From a virus, in IMG/VR virus record IMGVR_UViG_3300031601_001390, positions 1 through 20,783 of that record: 20,783 nt of DNA. One strand, written 5' to 3'. Positions 1-7,965 of this stretch are shown one piece after another. Within the stretch, counting starts at the first letter, position 1. The number at the start of each line of letters is the position of its first letter. The translations under genes were made by a program, and so were the position numbers. The notes below the pieces were generated by a model that made no database searches, was not told the origin of the DNA, and saw only the letters and a program-made list of their open reading frames with translations.

Positions 1-24
1 GGTTGTTCATGTCGTTTTGCAACC
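1..24. other. Short inverted repeat at left edge
   Basis: GGTTG at 1-5 can pair with CAACC at 20-24 around a 14-base loop, followed by a run of six C at 23-28. The left side is cut by the window edge, so the stem may be longer. It lies just ahead of the terminase genes, where packaging (cos or pac) sites often sit, but nothing else identifies it as one and there is no T-run to make it a terminator. Its function is unknown. Confidence 0.2.
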
Positions 25-68
25 CCCCTCCAAGTTTCCCAGAAAAAAAGGTCACCTGATCTGGACCC

Positions 69-488
69 ATGAGCAAAAAAAAAGAGAAAGCGCCAAAAAA
101 GGACCCAACCGTAAAAGCGGTGCTCAACACCCGGCTTGTGTGGATTTATCGCGAGGCTGGCAAGCTGGCGAAATTCCGGGCCGATGTAATGAAGTCCGGC
201 AAGCTGACCCCAATCTCTCAGCTCAGCTCGCTCATCAGATTGACCCGTGCAGATCTCGACGAGACCAAGATCCGGATAGCAGAGCTGGCAGCGGCCGAGC
301 TCGCCAATACCCCTGACGGCCGGGACGAGTGCACGCCGGATGAGTGGGAGGCCAGGGTCAAGATGGACGCGATAGCCGCAGACAATGGCGACCTCATGAT
401 CTACATGATGGAGCTAGGCCAGCGGCTCAAATATAATATCTACGTCAATGACGAGGGTGAACTCAAGGTCGAGAGGATCTCCCTGTGA
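69..488 (+). CDS. Putative terminase small subunit (by position)
   Basis: This 139-residue protein begins with a lysine-rich tail (MSKKKEKAPKKDP) and is otherwise mainly helical and acidic towards the C-terminus (residues about 75-139). An in-frame stop at 57-59 makes ATG 69 the first possible start. The ribosome binding site is weak (GGA at 63-65). The next gene, the large terminase, starts inside its stop codon (GTGA overlap at 485-488), so the two are translationally coupled. In cos and pac phages the gene immediately before the large subunit is usually the small subunit that recognises the packaging site. I cannot see a clear helix-turn-helix, so the function rests on position and size. 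The basic N-terminus would suit DNA contact. It could also be an unrelated small phage protein. Confidence 0.6.
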   Translation: MSKKKEKAPKKDPTVKAVLNTRLVWIYREAGKLAKFRADVMKSGKLTPISQLSSLIRLTRADLDETKIRIAELAAAELANTPDGRDECTPDEWEARVKMDAIAADNGDLMIYMMELGQRLKYNIYVNDEGELKVERISL

Positions 489-1951
489 GACAGCTACTCA
501 CCCCGGATCGTGAATGGCGTCAGACTCATCGCGCCTATGAATCCATGCGCTGGACCAATGCTCAGCGCCGTCTTTTTGACTCGCCGTATCGGCTCACTGT
601 CGCCTGGGGCGGGAACGGCCAAGGCAAATCAAAAGCCGCAGCTGAACTCACCCGTAAAGCTCTCGCGAGACAGCTCTACTGGCAGCAGCCGGCCAGAATC
701 GGTGAGACTGTAATCCTCGCGGGGAACACCTGGTCACAGCTCGGCTCCACGTTGGAGTACTTCTGGGAGCTGATCGATCCGCGCTGGTTCAAGGAGACAC
801 TCCGTTTTGAAGGCGGACGAATCCAAGGCCAGCGACTGCAAGTCTACGACATCATTGACGGCCCAGCCAGAGGTGGATGCTTACGCTGCGGCACCTTCCG
901 CGCGGAGAATCTGGCGGGCCCAAGAGCTGGAGTGGTCGTCACCGATGAGCCGCTTCCCGAAGATGTGCACAACGAGCTCTGGCCCCGCCTTTTTGGGCGC
1001 GGCGGGAGAATGTACCAGAACTTCACGCCAGCGCCGAGTTCCAAGGACACCTCCGACGCTAAGCTCGACTACCTCTGGGACATGGTCGATAACCCAGAGC
1101 TCCCATGGGCCGGTGAGATCCAGACGCCGCTCACTCTTGACGCGGTCACTCCCCGCGGAGGTCTGCTTGAAGTACCATGGGCTACCCAGCTTGAGATTGA
1201 CCAATTTGAGTCCGGCCTCAGCGCGGTCGTCCGAGATTGCCGAATGGGTAGGACCAGGCGAAAGAAGAGCAACACCGCCTACTATTCCGCTTGGGGCGCT
1301 CATCTGCTCACCCCTACACCACCTCTCTGGTTTGGCCAGGCCATGTCAAGGCCGGTCGCGGATCAGCGGGCGAACCCGGTCAGAGTGGGGATCGGGATCG
1401 ACCACGGATCTAAGCCAGGAGCCCAGCGCGCCATCCTTGCCATGGTATTTGGCTTCGGGCTTAACGCTCGCGTCTGGATCGCCGACGAATACGCCGGCGA
1501 TGGTCGGACTGATAGCGAGCAAGACGCGGCCGGAATCCTGGCCATGCTGGAGCGCCAGGGGATCGCGCTCGAGGACGTGGATCAGTGGGTCGGAGATCGC
1601 GCTCACGGCGGAGATTGGCGCGGCGGCAAGAAGAGCAACTTCCGCCTTCAGCAGGCTATCGCAGAGGCGATCGGCATCTCGACCCAAAGCCGCGGATGGA
1701 AGAGCCGGCTCCCCAAGAATTTACAGCGGATCCACACGCCGGCAAAGAAGGATAAGAGCGTCTACGAAGGTGCAGACATCATTCATCGCTTGATGTTGCG
1801 CGGGCCAGAGTGGTACGCTGTCAGTCAGCGCTGTACTCAGCTCGACCGCGATCATACCGACTGGCAGGGCGGATCTCGCGAGCCAGCTAAAGACGGATGT
1901 GACGGTGAGCGTTACATCGTGGTACCAATGGTAGAGGGACGGAGGTATTGA
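485..1951 (+). CDS. Terminase large subunit
   Basis: This 488-residue protein is the motor that pumps DNA into the prohead and cuts concatemers. The N-terminal ATPase domain has a Walker A loop GGNGQGKS at residues 42-49. A hydrophobic strand ends in a Walker B pair with catalytic glutamate, VVVTDE at 150-155. The C-terminal part looks like the RNase H-fold nuclease: GIGIDHGS places an acidic residue at D306, a second candidate is D371 in GDRAHGGD, and D470/D473 lie near the C-terminus, where the last metal ligand is usual. The length fits the family. The GTG start at 485 overlaps the preceding stop, and the TGA stop at 1949-1951 overlaps the portal ATG. The ATPase assignment is firm; the nuclease residues are inferred from spacing. 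Confidence 0.93.
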   Translation: MRQLLTPDREWRQTHRAYESMRWTNAQRRLFDSPYRLTVAWGGNGQGKSKAAAELTRKALARQLYWQQPARIGETVILAGNTWSQLGSTLEYFWELIDPRWFKETLRFEGGRIQGQRLQVYDIIDGPARGGCLRCGTFRAENLAGPRAGVVVTDEPLPEDVHNELWPRLFGRGGRMYQNFTPAPSSKDTSDAKLDYLWDMVDNPELPWAGEIQTPLTLDAVTPRGGLLEVPWATQLEIDQFESGLSAVVRDCRMGRTRRKKSNTAYYSAWGAHLLTPTPPLWFGQAMSRPVADQRANPVRVGIGIDHGSKPGAQRAILAMVFGFGLNARVWIADEYAGDGRTDSEQDAAGILAMLERQGIALEDVDQWVGDRAHGGDWRGGKKSNFRLQQAIAEAIGISTQSRGWKSRLPKNLQRIHTPAKKDKSVYEGADIIHRLMLRGPEWYAVSQRCTQLDRDHTDWQGGSREPAKDGCDGERYIVVPMVEGRRY

Positions 1952-3252
1952 TGCAAATTCCAGTCGGCTGGAAAGGAAGCTCGAAACGCACACCAGCGCA
2001 GCAGATCGCGTTGGCGGTGAGGATCGTCGACAATAAGCACTGGCAAGACGCGCTTCAGCGCGCGAAAGACGAGCTAGGTGATCGCGCGCTCCAGATCGGA
2101 CCTCTCGACATCACGCGCAACACGCTGCGCACTTATGTCCGGCGCGCTGGTCCGGCCTACCTCACTCCGCCGATGACCGACGATCTGGATGCCGGCCTAG
2201 CCGCTGCTCTCGGCGATTATTCCGCCAAGACCCTCGTAAAAACCTACGCTGAGGTGAGTGCGCGTCCGATGCCTACCGACATGATCAAGATCGGCTATAA
2301 GACCCTTCGCTATCAGCTCGCCGCTGGCTACGCGGGGACGATGATCGGCCACTCGGATCGGCTAAAACACGTGGTCCTTCATGTCATTTCGCCGGCCGCG
2401 CTCTCTCTGGAGTACAGCTCGGAGGACCCCAACGAGCCGACGATTATCAGATACTCATGTAATCGAGCGCTCAACGGCGAGCTTACGGCCGTGGTAGATG
2501 AGTACGATCTGACCGATCTGGACAAGCCTCACTATCGAGTCATCTCTCAGGGCTCCGATGTGACCGGGAAGATCTACGGGCGCACCTTTGAAGGCGACGA
2601 TTATTGGTGGCGTTATTCAGACGGCACGCCTTATCACCGGATCGTGATCCGCGGCCATCCTGACGATGCCTACGAGACTGAGATGCTCATAGAGACAACG
2701 CTGAAAATGTGCGCTCTATGGACTCATTGGGGCGCAGGTATCCGGGACGCCGGCCACCCTCAGCGCCACGTCGCTAATCTCATGCTAGCCGGATCGGGCT
2801 CCGACTCGGGTCAGCAGATCACTGGAGTCTCCGCGGCCCCCGAGACTGTCATGTCTTGGGAGGTCATCGATCCAGATAAGGAGATTGCTCACTGGCAGGA
2901 TGCTCCCGGATTTGATCCAGAAGTCATCGGGAGATCCCTACGCGGCTATGAGCTGACTCCCCTGTCAGCGATGGGTCTCCCTGTCGACTACGAGCGCACC
3001 GGCGGCGAGCCCACCGAGTCAGAGCACCGCGCACTGCAGGAGCTGATCGCTGCGACGTATCCGGAGTCACGACGTTCCGACGGCGAGATCTACCGCAGAG
3101 CGGCGGCGACGATGAATCGCGCCACTGCGGCAGACGACAAGGCTAAGACCACTGATTATCGAGAGGATCGATATGCTACGCTCTACCGAGACGAGGTTGA
3201 GCGCGCCCTAGTACCTGAGGAGGTAGAAAATGGTGGAGAAGACAACACTTGA
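1951..3252 (+). CDS. Portal protein
   Basis: I choose ATG 1951 (433 residues) over the TTG three bases upstream, because GGAGG at 1941-1945 sits five bases before the ATG and only two before the TTG. The product follows the large terminase directly and has the size of a siphovirus portal, the dodecameric ring at the capsid vertex that docks the terminase and later the tail. Supporting features are a mixed alpha/beta body (residues about 50-300), an acidic, charged C-terminal region ending EEVENGGEDNT, and a helical C-terminal third of the kind that forms the crown. No single diagnostic motif is visible, so the call rests on gene order and size. The last 23 bases overlap the next gene, which reads in another frame. 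Confidence 0.75.
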   Translation: MQIPVGWKGSSKRTPAQQIALAVRIVDNKHWQDALQRAKDELGDRALQIGPLDITRNTLRTYVRRAGPAYLTPPMTDDLDAGLAAALGDYSAKTLVKTYAEVSARPMPTDMIKIGYKTLRYQLAAGYAGTMIGHSDRLKHVVLHVISPAALSLEYSSEDPNEPTIIRYSCNRALNGELTAVVDEYDLTDLDKPHYRVISQGSDVTGKIYGRTFEGDDYWWRYSDGTPYHRIVIRGHPDDAYETEMLIETTLKMCALWTHWGAGIRDAGHPQRHVANLMLAGSGSDSGQQITGVSAAPETVMSWEVIDPDKEIAHWQDAPGFDPEVIGRSLRGYELTPLSAMGLPVDYERTGGEPTESEHRALQELIAATYPESRRSDGEIYRRAAATMNRATAADDKAKTTDYREDRYATLYRDEVERALVPEEVENGGEDNT

Positions 3253-3901
3253 GGAGCTTGTTGAGAGCTTAACAACGGCCCTAACCGGACGCCGAAAGCA
3301 GACTGACCTGGACGGTGACGACCTTGACTTTGAGACCACCGGAGACACGTCCAATAAACGAGCGCTCCTAAATCGTCTCAGCGAGGTCACCCGCGCGCGA
3401 AAGGCCGAAAGGCAGAGCGCGCTCGAAGAAAAGACCGCCATCCTGGCTCAGGTCGAAGGTCTCATTAAGGGGATCGAGACCTTCAAATCGGAGACAGCCT
3501 CATCTGTCGCCGATGGAATCAAGGCTCGTGACCTTGTGCACGATGACGATCTCGCCCTCGTCGGGATGGGGGTTAGCGATCCAACCGGCCGACGCACTAT
3601 GCGCCAGGTTCGGGCCGCAGCCCCTGAGGCAGAGCGCGGCGACAACATCAGCTCGTGGTGGGAGGCTCAGGTCAAAGCCCAGCAAGCCTTCCAGGCCGAC
3701 CCAGAAAAAGCAGCGGACCCCGGGATCGCTCGTGTCCTCACGCCGTATCTCCCCGCTCCAGACAAGGCCAATGACTCATCGAGGCCAGGTGGCTATCCGC
3801 GAGGAGTTGACACTCAGACCGCGGCACCGACAGGGCTCGCCGAGATAGACACGACCCTGTCTCCAGCTGAGTATTTTGCCGCCGCCAAAAAACTAGGTTG
3901 A
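3230..3901 (+). CDS. Putative capsid scaffolding protein
   Basis: This 223-residue protein is highly charged. Residues about 42-88 look like a long helix or coiled coil (RLSEVTRARKAERQSALEEK and onward); the C-terminal half is rich in Pro, Ala and Gly and ends with a short amphipathic, lysine-containing segment (SPAEYFAAAKKLG). Lying between portal and major capsid gene, with no protease motif, it fits an internal scaffold that nucleates prohead assembly; a basic C-terminal helix binding the capsid protein is typical of such proteins. The start is supported by GAGGAGG just upstream of ATG 3230, inside the end of the portal gene. I see no Ser-His or Ser-Lys protease signature, so a protease-scaffold fusion is unlikely. 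Function is inferred from position and composition. Confidence 0.65.
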   Translation: MVEKTTLEELVESLTTALTGRRKQTDLDGDDLDFETTGDTSNKRALLNRLSEVTRARKAERQSALEEKTAILAQVEGLIKGIETFKSETASSVADGIKARDLVHDDDLALVGMGVSDPTGRRTMRQVRAAAPEAERGDNISSWWEAQVKAQQAFQADPEKAADPGIARVLTPYLPAPDKANDSSRPGGYPRGVDTQTAAPTGLAEIDTTLSPAEYFAAAKKLG

Positions 3902-3926
3902 CACGCGCCGATTCTGCGCGTAACCC
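3898..3926 (+). promoter_or_regulatory. Weak promoter-like match before capsid gene
   Basis: A perfect TTGACA (3898-3903) overlaps the scaffold stop, but the hexamer 17 bases further on is TAACCC, a poor -10. A second transcript start for the major capsid gene would make sense, since capsid protein is needed in large amounts. The match is weak and may be chance. Confidence 0.15.
3903..3921 (+). promoter_or_regulatory. Hairpin between scaffold and capsid genes
   Basis: ACGCGC (3903-3908) and GCGCGT (3916-3921) form a perfect 6-bp stem around a 7-base loop, directly after the scaffold stop codon. The 91-base gap to the capsid gene is the longest gap in the head module. No T-run follows, so it is not a normal terminator; an mRNA processing or stabilising element is possible. 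Confidence 0.35.
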
Positions 3927-3992
3927 TAGAGATATCTCATCCCGCTCCACCGGCGTCGTAGGTGCAATACGAGATCTACGGCGGAATGAAAA

Positions 3993-4949
3993 ATGGCAGC
4001 AGGATCCTGGCGCACTGACGCAGGCATCGGCGACGCGAATGTCGCATTAGTCAACGGTCCGATCCAGATGGCGATGAACGCCACCACGAAAAATCAGATC
4101 GCTATCGCAGATCCGGTCATCCAGGGCATCCTTGCCAGAGACACCGGGTACTCTCAGCTCATCGGTGCGCTCGGTCTCCAGCAGTCCTTCGCCGCGATCG
4201 GGCAGGGCAAGATGACGGCGACCGCTGAAGGATCCGACGTCGCCGCGACCAACTTTACGATCGGCACCACGTCACTGACTCCGGCTAGGCGTGAGTTCGC
4301 GCGCAACGCCTCCGACATGGCGCGGGCGCTGCAAGAGAAGCTCCTCAGTGGCCAGCTCGCTCCGGACATGTACGCGATGATGGTCTATGAGGGCTATCTG
4401 GTCTGGGGCAATACATTCATCGACCTCCTTGTCGCTCACGCGTCAGCCACTACCTACGAGGCCGGCACCACCGGCACGGGTCTCCTCTGGTCTACGATCA
4501 TGCACATGGTGTATGACATGGTAGATCGTGGCAACACCGGGCCAATCGCCGGGTTCATTTCGGTCAAGGGAATTAAGGATCTCGCAGACGACACCCTGTC
4601 TCTCGGCGGGGCCGTGCAGATGTCGCAGCAAGCTCAGCAGTTCCTCGACATCGGAGCCTCCGGAGCTCGCATCGGGACATTCTTCGGAAATTTGCATCTC
4701 TATATGAACAGTGAGCTCGACACCGACGGTGCCGACACTCTAGGGATCGCGGTCGGCTCTGAGGGGCTCGACTCTAAGCACCAGATAGTGAATCTCCCCT
4801 ACGAGGCGATCAGCCTTGTTGAGGCTGGCCTCTATACGGTCGAGCTCAAGCGCGCGGCCGGTGGGACCACCCGGACCAGTGTTGCGACCTACAACGCCAC
4901 TGGGATCCGCCAGCAGAGAGCACTCTCGGCCATTCGCTACGCCACTTAA
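3993..4949 (+). CDS. Major capsid protein
   Basis: This 318-residue protein follows portal and scaffold and precedes connector genes, the standard place for the shell subunit. It is moderately sized, with no signal peptide. It begins with a helical segment (about 15-60), has Gly/Ala/Thr-rich loops in the middle, and ends in beta-rich sequence (NLPYEAISLVEAGLYTVELK, then the C-terminal IRQQRALSAIRYAT), which is compatible with an HK97-like fold. Residues about 95-135 contain a charged helix (RREFARNASDMARALQEKLL) that could be the spine helix. The ATG at 3993 has only a modest GGCGGA upstream; an out-of-frame ATG at 3986 lies between. The fold is inferred, not shown by motif; the identity rests on position and length. 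Confidence 0.75.
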   Translation: MAAGSWRTDAGIGDANVALVNGPIQMAMNATTKNQIAIADPVIQGILARDTGYSQLIGALGLQQSFAAIGQGKMTATAEGSDVAATNFTIGTTSLTPARREFARNASDMARALQEKLLSGQLAPDMYAMMVYEGYLVWGNTFIDLLVAHASATTYEAGTTGTGLLWSTIMHMVYDMVDRGNTGPIAGFISVKGIKDLADDTLSLGGAVQMSQQAQQFLDIGASGARIGTFFGNLHLYMNSELDTDGADTLGIAVGSEGLDSKHQIVNLPYEAISLVEAGLYTVELKRAAGGTTRTSVATYNATGIRQQRALSAIRYAT

Positions 4950-4969
4950 TAGGATCCTGAGGAGGATAC

Positions 4970-5638
4970 ATGGCAATAGTTCGAGAGGGCGACCCGATCA
5001 TCCAGGATCAGTTCAGCCTGGATCAGACCCAACTCATCACGAGCTCCCCGATTGACCTCGGCCACGCTAGGGAGGAGCCTTACACGCTTTTCGTGTCTCC
5101 GTCTCAGCTCATGTGCAAGTTCGGTCGAATCGTGGGCAGGCTCTCAAAGGCGCTTCATACGCCTGGCCAAAATGGCAATGGAAAAGCTACCGGTGACACC
5201 GGCGCTGGCGCATACCTTATGACGCAGGGGATGACTAGGGTCCCCCACGACTTCGAGTGCGTTGCCTTTGGCAAGGCCCGCGTCATCGGCGGCAACGTTC
5301 AGAGCACCTATCTGGACTCATACGTCTCGACCGACATCTCGGGCAACAGGATCCGTCGATGGGTCGACGCTTGGCACCGTCCGGTTCAGCTAGGTCACCT
5401 CACTGAGTGGGAGTTTGACGAGGACGGATACTGCGACTTCCTTGAGCGCTGTCTCAAGATTGTCACTCCGGGTAAGATCTCTGACCTCCAGATCAGGATC
5501 GCTACCAAGTCGCTCATCAAGCAGATCGAGGGACTCACTGATCGTGACGACGCCCGGTCAAGGCGGATGCTTGCGGTCTGCCTCTTGCACCTGCCACCCG
5601 ATCTCGCTCCCAAGAAGGCCAAGAAGGCCAAGAAGTAA
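4970..5638 (+). CDS. Unknown head-module protein with Lys-rich tail
   Basis: I do not recognise this 222-residue protein. It has a strong GAGGAGG site ahead of ATG 4970. The central part contains a Gly/Asn-rich loop (GQNGNGKATGDTGAGA, about 68-83); the C-terminal third is helical with a mixed-charge segment (EGLTDRDDARSRRMLAV). It ends in PKKAKKAKK, encoded by a 9-base direct repeat (AAGAAGGCC twice, then AAGAAG; 5612-5635). Basic tails on head proteins often contact DNA or an acidic partner. Position directly after the capsid gene suggests a head completion, decoration or connector role, but this is inference only. Confidence 0.6.
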   Translation: MAIVREGDPIIQDQFSLDQTQLITSSPIDLGHAREEPYTLFVSPSQLMCKFGRIVGRLSKALHTPGQNGNGKATGDTGAGAYLMTQGMTRVPHDFECVAFGKARVIGGNVQSTYLDSYVSTDISGNRIRRWVDAWHRPVQLGHLTEWEFDEDGYCDFLERCLKIVTPGKISDLQIRIATKSLIKQIEGLTDRDDARSRRMLAVCLLHLPPDLAPKKAKKAKK

Positions 5639-5655
5639 ACATCTGACAATTAGCC

Positions 5656-5671
5656 ACTGACTTAGGTCAGT
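5656..5671 (+). promoter_or_regulatory. Hairpin just upstream of a ribosome binding site
   Basis: ACTGAC (5656-5661), loop TTAG, GTCAGT (5666-5671): a perfect 6-bp stem that ends three bases before the GAGGA site (5675-5679) of the next gene. There is no T-run. It could slow or control initiation, or block decay of the capsid message from the 3' side. Confidence 0.35.
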
Positions 5672-5683
5672 ATCGAGGAATCG

Positions 5684-6439
5684 ATGGCGATAGCAGTCTA
5701 CGAAAGAATCAAAAGAAAGGCAGCCGCATTTATGGGCATGCTTCTCTACACATCCGCGACATGCGCGGATGAAGACGGGGTCGCGCTCCTTGCTGGCATC
5801 GGCACTCCCACCACATCTGTGTATGGCGGGCAGACGCTCGACACAGATCAGGTCGCGCTGGGCCTTCAAGCCGACGCCACGAATGTAGACGCTTGCCTGC
5901 GTCTCACCATCGACGGCGGATCCAGCTGGACTGCCATCAAGCCCGGCTCGCTCGACTGGTACTCCGGCACCATCGTCAACGCCGCAGCAGATGACGCAAC
6001 CGGGATCCACGCATCCAACGACGACGACACACAGGCCTGGCCAGGCGCAATCACGTCTCCAGTCGTCCCGCGTAACGTGACAGTCACCTTCGGATCTGCC
6101 TGGGCAGGCGGCGACGTGACCTTCACCGGCATCGACCAATTTGACGCGGTCATCTCAGAGATCATCGCCGATGCGACCGGTCTTGTCACCGGCACGAAGA
6201 TCTTCAAGACGGTGACCGGGATCGCTCACGAGCTGCTCGGCCCGGGCGGGCTCAATCACGGCGCTAGCGCTGGCTGGGGCCATAAGCTCGGAGTCACTCA
6301 GACTCTGGCCGCTCAACTCGGCGTCCTGGCAGTGGACGGCATCAACGAGGCCGCGACTTGGGACGACACCTACCACGCCTTCATCCCCACCACGATCCCC
6401 GACGGCGCCCACGATTATTCGTGGACGATCGCCACATAA
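5684..6439 (+). CDS. Head-region structural protein, paralogue A
   Basis: This 251-residue protein is paralogous to the next gene. Shared blocks include PRNVTVTFGSAWAGGDVT at about 129-146 (PRNLSFTFGAAWDGGNVT in the partner), a following KIFKTVT (KIYKTVT), and a C-terminal block with EAATW at 222-226 then PTTIPDGAHDY (PTTLPDGAKDF). It is Thr/Gly/Asp-rich, low in Lys and probably mostly beta, like phage decoration, fibre or head-surface proteins. The N-terminal 25 residues (IKRKAAAFMGMLLYTS) are more basic and hydrophobic and have no match in paralogue B; they are too weak for a confident signal peptide. GAGGA at 5675-5679 gives a short four-base spacer to ATG 5684. Function unknown; virion surface role inferred. 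Confidence 0.65.
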   Translation: MAIAVYERIKRKAAAFMGMLLYTSATCADEDGVALLAGIGTPTTSVYGGQTLDTDQVALGLQADATNVDACLRLTIDGGSSWTAIKPGSLDWYSGTIVNAAADDATGIHASNDDDTQAWPGAITSPVVPRNVTVTFGSAWAGGDVTFTGIDQFDAVISEIIADATGLVTGTKIFKTVTGIAHELLGPGGLNHGASAGWGHKLGVTQTLAAQLGVLAVDGINEAATWDDTYHAFIPTTIPDGAHDYSWTIAT

Positions 6440-6451
6440 AGGAGTTCTCTT

Positions 6452-7216
6452 ATGGCTTATAGCCTCACTCGATTCACTTTTCGTCAAGATGACGTCGCCT
6501 CAATAGAGTTCGGCTCCGGCGGCGCTCCCGCTGGCGTCGACCCTGGCAGCATCGGTTGGTCCCGTCCAACCGGCTCTATCATCACCTGCACCGACTCTGG
6601 CGCTCAGTATATCCACGATGGGACTGGCACCTGGGATCAGCAGCTCGACGCTAACAGCACCTTCCAGGACGCCGCCGACCTCCAGGACATGGTCACAGAG
6701 GCCGTCCTCGCTCCAACCGCAGACGCCGTCGCCGCGATCCACGCCGGCTTCCCCGGCAACAACGCGAGCAACGACTTCCCCGGCGCGTTCACGAATCCCG
6801 ACGTGCCGCGCAACTTGAGCTTCACTTTCGGCGCCGCTTGGGACGGCGGCAATGTCACGCCCGTTGGTACCGACATCGACGACGCCCCATGCACCGAGGT
6901 CATCACGGCCCCCGGCGGTGGCGGCGTAGTCCAGAGTCTCAAGATCTACAAGACCGTCACGTCAGCCACTAAGGGCGCGATCGGTATCGACGCCGCGACA
7001 TGCAGCATCGATAGCTGGCACATGCTCGGCCTGGTCAATCCGCCTGCTGTCGATGGCGGGATCCTGTCAGTGGCTGGTCTCACTGAGGCCGCGACTTGGA
7101 GCGCCGCCCCGCAGGCTAAGGGCTTCACCCCGACGACACTCCCCGACGGCGCCAAGGATTTTGTCGCCGAGTTCCCCAGGGCCGGCGCTACCAGCGTCGT
7201 GACCGCAACCCCATAG
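6452..7216 (+). CDS. Head-region structural protein, paralogue B
   Basis: This 254-residue protein is a tandem paralogue of the gene 12 bases upstream. The matching blocks lie at about the same distance from each end: PRNLSFTFGAAWDGGNVT at about 119-136, KIYKTVT shortly after, EAATW at 212-216 and PTTLPDGAKDF near the C-terminus. Even the DNA keeps a 15-base identical run (6347-6361 and 7085-7099) and a shared CCCCGACGGCGCC. The first 90 residues differ from paralogue A and contain a GTGTWD segment. A clear AAAGGAG precedes ATG 6452. The arrangement fits a gene duplication within the head module giving two related surface or connector proteins. The role is not recognised. Confidence 0.65.
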   Translation: MAYSLTRFTFRQDDVASIEFGSGGAPAGVDPGSIGWSRPTGSIITCTDSGAQYIHDGTGTWDQQLDANSTFQDAADLQDMVTEAVLAPTADAVAAIHAGFPGNNASNDFPGAFTNPDVPRNLSFTFGAAWDGGNVTPVGTDIDDAPCTEVITAPGGGGVVQSLKIYKTVTSATKGAIGIDAATCSIDSWHMLGLVNPPAVDGGILSVAGLTEAATWSAAPQAKGFTPTTLPDGAKDFVAEFPRAGATSVVTATP

Positions 7217-7224
7217 GATCGTAG

Positions 7225-7965
7225 ATGACCCTCAGAGTCGCCACATATGCACCTACCCGGCCGATTGAGTATCTCCTTGAGGGAGCGGCTGGGCAGACTA
7301 TTCAGTGTCCGATCCAATACGGCACTGATGGCATAGTGGCGCCTGACTCTGGGGTGATCACCATCACTAAGCCAGACGGCACCGCCTTTGTCTCTGGCGC
7401 CGAGGTCGTGGTGTCCTCCTCCATCGCGAGCTACACGCTGACACCTGCGGCGTCGGAGACTCTGGGGGATGGCTGGACTGTCGACTGGACTCTCACCTTT
7501 GCTGGCGTGGCCTACCCAACATATCGCTACAAGGCGATCCTCTGTGAGTATGTCCCGCACTGCCCGATCGCGCTGGGTGACCTCTACACTTATGAGCCCG
7601 AGCTCCGCCACAGGATCCCGCAGAGTCAAGGCGACCGCGGAGACAACACCGGCTGGCAGCCTCAGATTGACTCGGGCTACTACAGCCTGATCGAGTACCT
7701 CATCAGCAATGGCCGCCACGTCTGGGAGATCCGCGGGATGACCGGTACGCGTGAGTGGCTCCGCACTAAGATACTGATGCTGTGTTGTCGAGCGCTGGCG
7801 ACTAGCGATAATAGCGTCTGGGCTCGCAAGGCCACGGATTATCGCTACGAGCACCGCCTGGCCGTAGCCAATCTCAAGATCCAGTACACCTCCGATCCTG
7901 CATCTATACGCAGAGGGGGGTCTCCAGTTATTCGGCTCGCTCCTGTTGGGAGGCCAGTCTTTTGA
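7225..7965 (+). CDS. Putative head-tail connector protein with Ig-like N-terminus
   Basis: This 246-residue protein appears to have two parts. Residues 1-105 look like a beta sandwich (SGVITITKPDGTAFVSGAEV, SYTLTP, WTVDWTLTFAG), similar in pattern to Ig-like modules in phage proteins. Residues about 115-246 are helical and charged (YYSLIEYLISNGRHVWEIRG, EWLRTKILMLCCRALA), resembling small helical head-tail connectors. Two adjacent Cys lie in the helical part (MLCCRA). The ribosome binding site is weak (AGGA). The TGA stop lies inside the TTG start of the next gene. A connector or adaptor role is inferred from gene order, between head proteins and tail genes. Confidence 0.55.
   Translation: MTLRVATYAPTRPIEYLLEGAAGQTIQCPIQYGTDGIVAPDSGVITITKPDGTAFVSGAEVVVSSSIASYTLTPAASETLGDGWTVDWTLTFAGVAYPTYRYKAILCEYVPHCPIALGDLYTYEPELRHRIPQSQGDRGDNTGWQPQIDSGYYSLIEYLISNGRHVWEIRGMTGTREWLRTKILMLCCRALATSDNSVWARKATDYRYEHRLAVANLKIQYTSDPASIRRGGSPVIRLAPVGRPVF

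Noticed and set aside
17-316. Open frame of 99 codons at the left edge
   Set aside because: It overlaps the small terminase candidate in another frame and its product is Arg/Pro/Ser-rich in a way typical of a shadow frame.
432-437. TATAAT inside the small terminase gene
   Set aside because: No -35 match at a usable distance and the coupled gene overlap makes a promoter unnecessary.
807-1793. 328-codon open frame inside the large terminase gene
   Set aside because: The terminase frame has Walker motifs; this frame gives a Ser/Arg-rich product without motifs and is a GC-rich shadow.
6946-7854. 302-codon open frame on the - strand
   Set aside because: It is antisense to paralogue B and the connector candidate, and its product has no recognisable motif; long antisense frames are common in GC-rich DNA.
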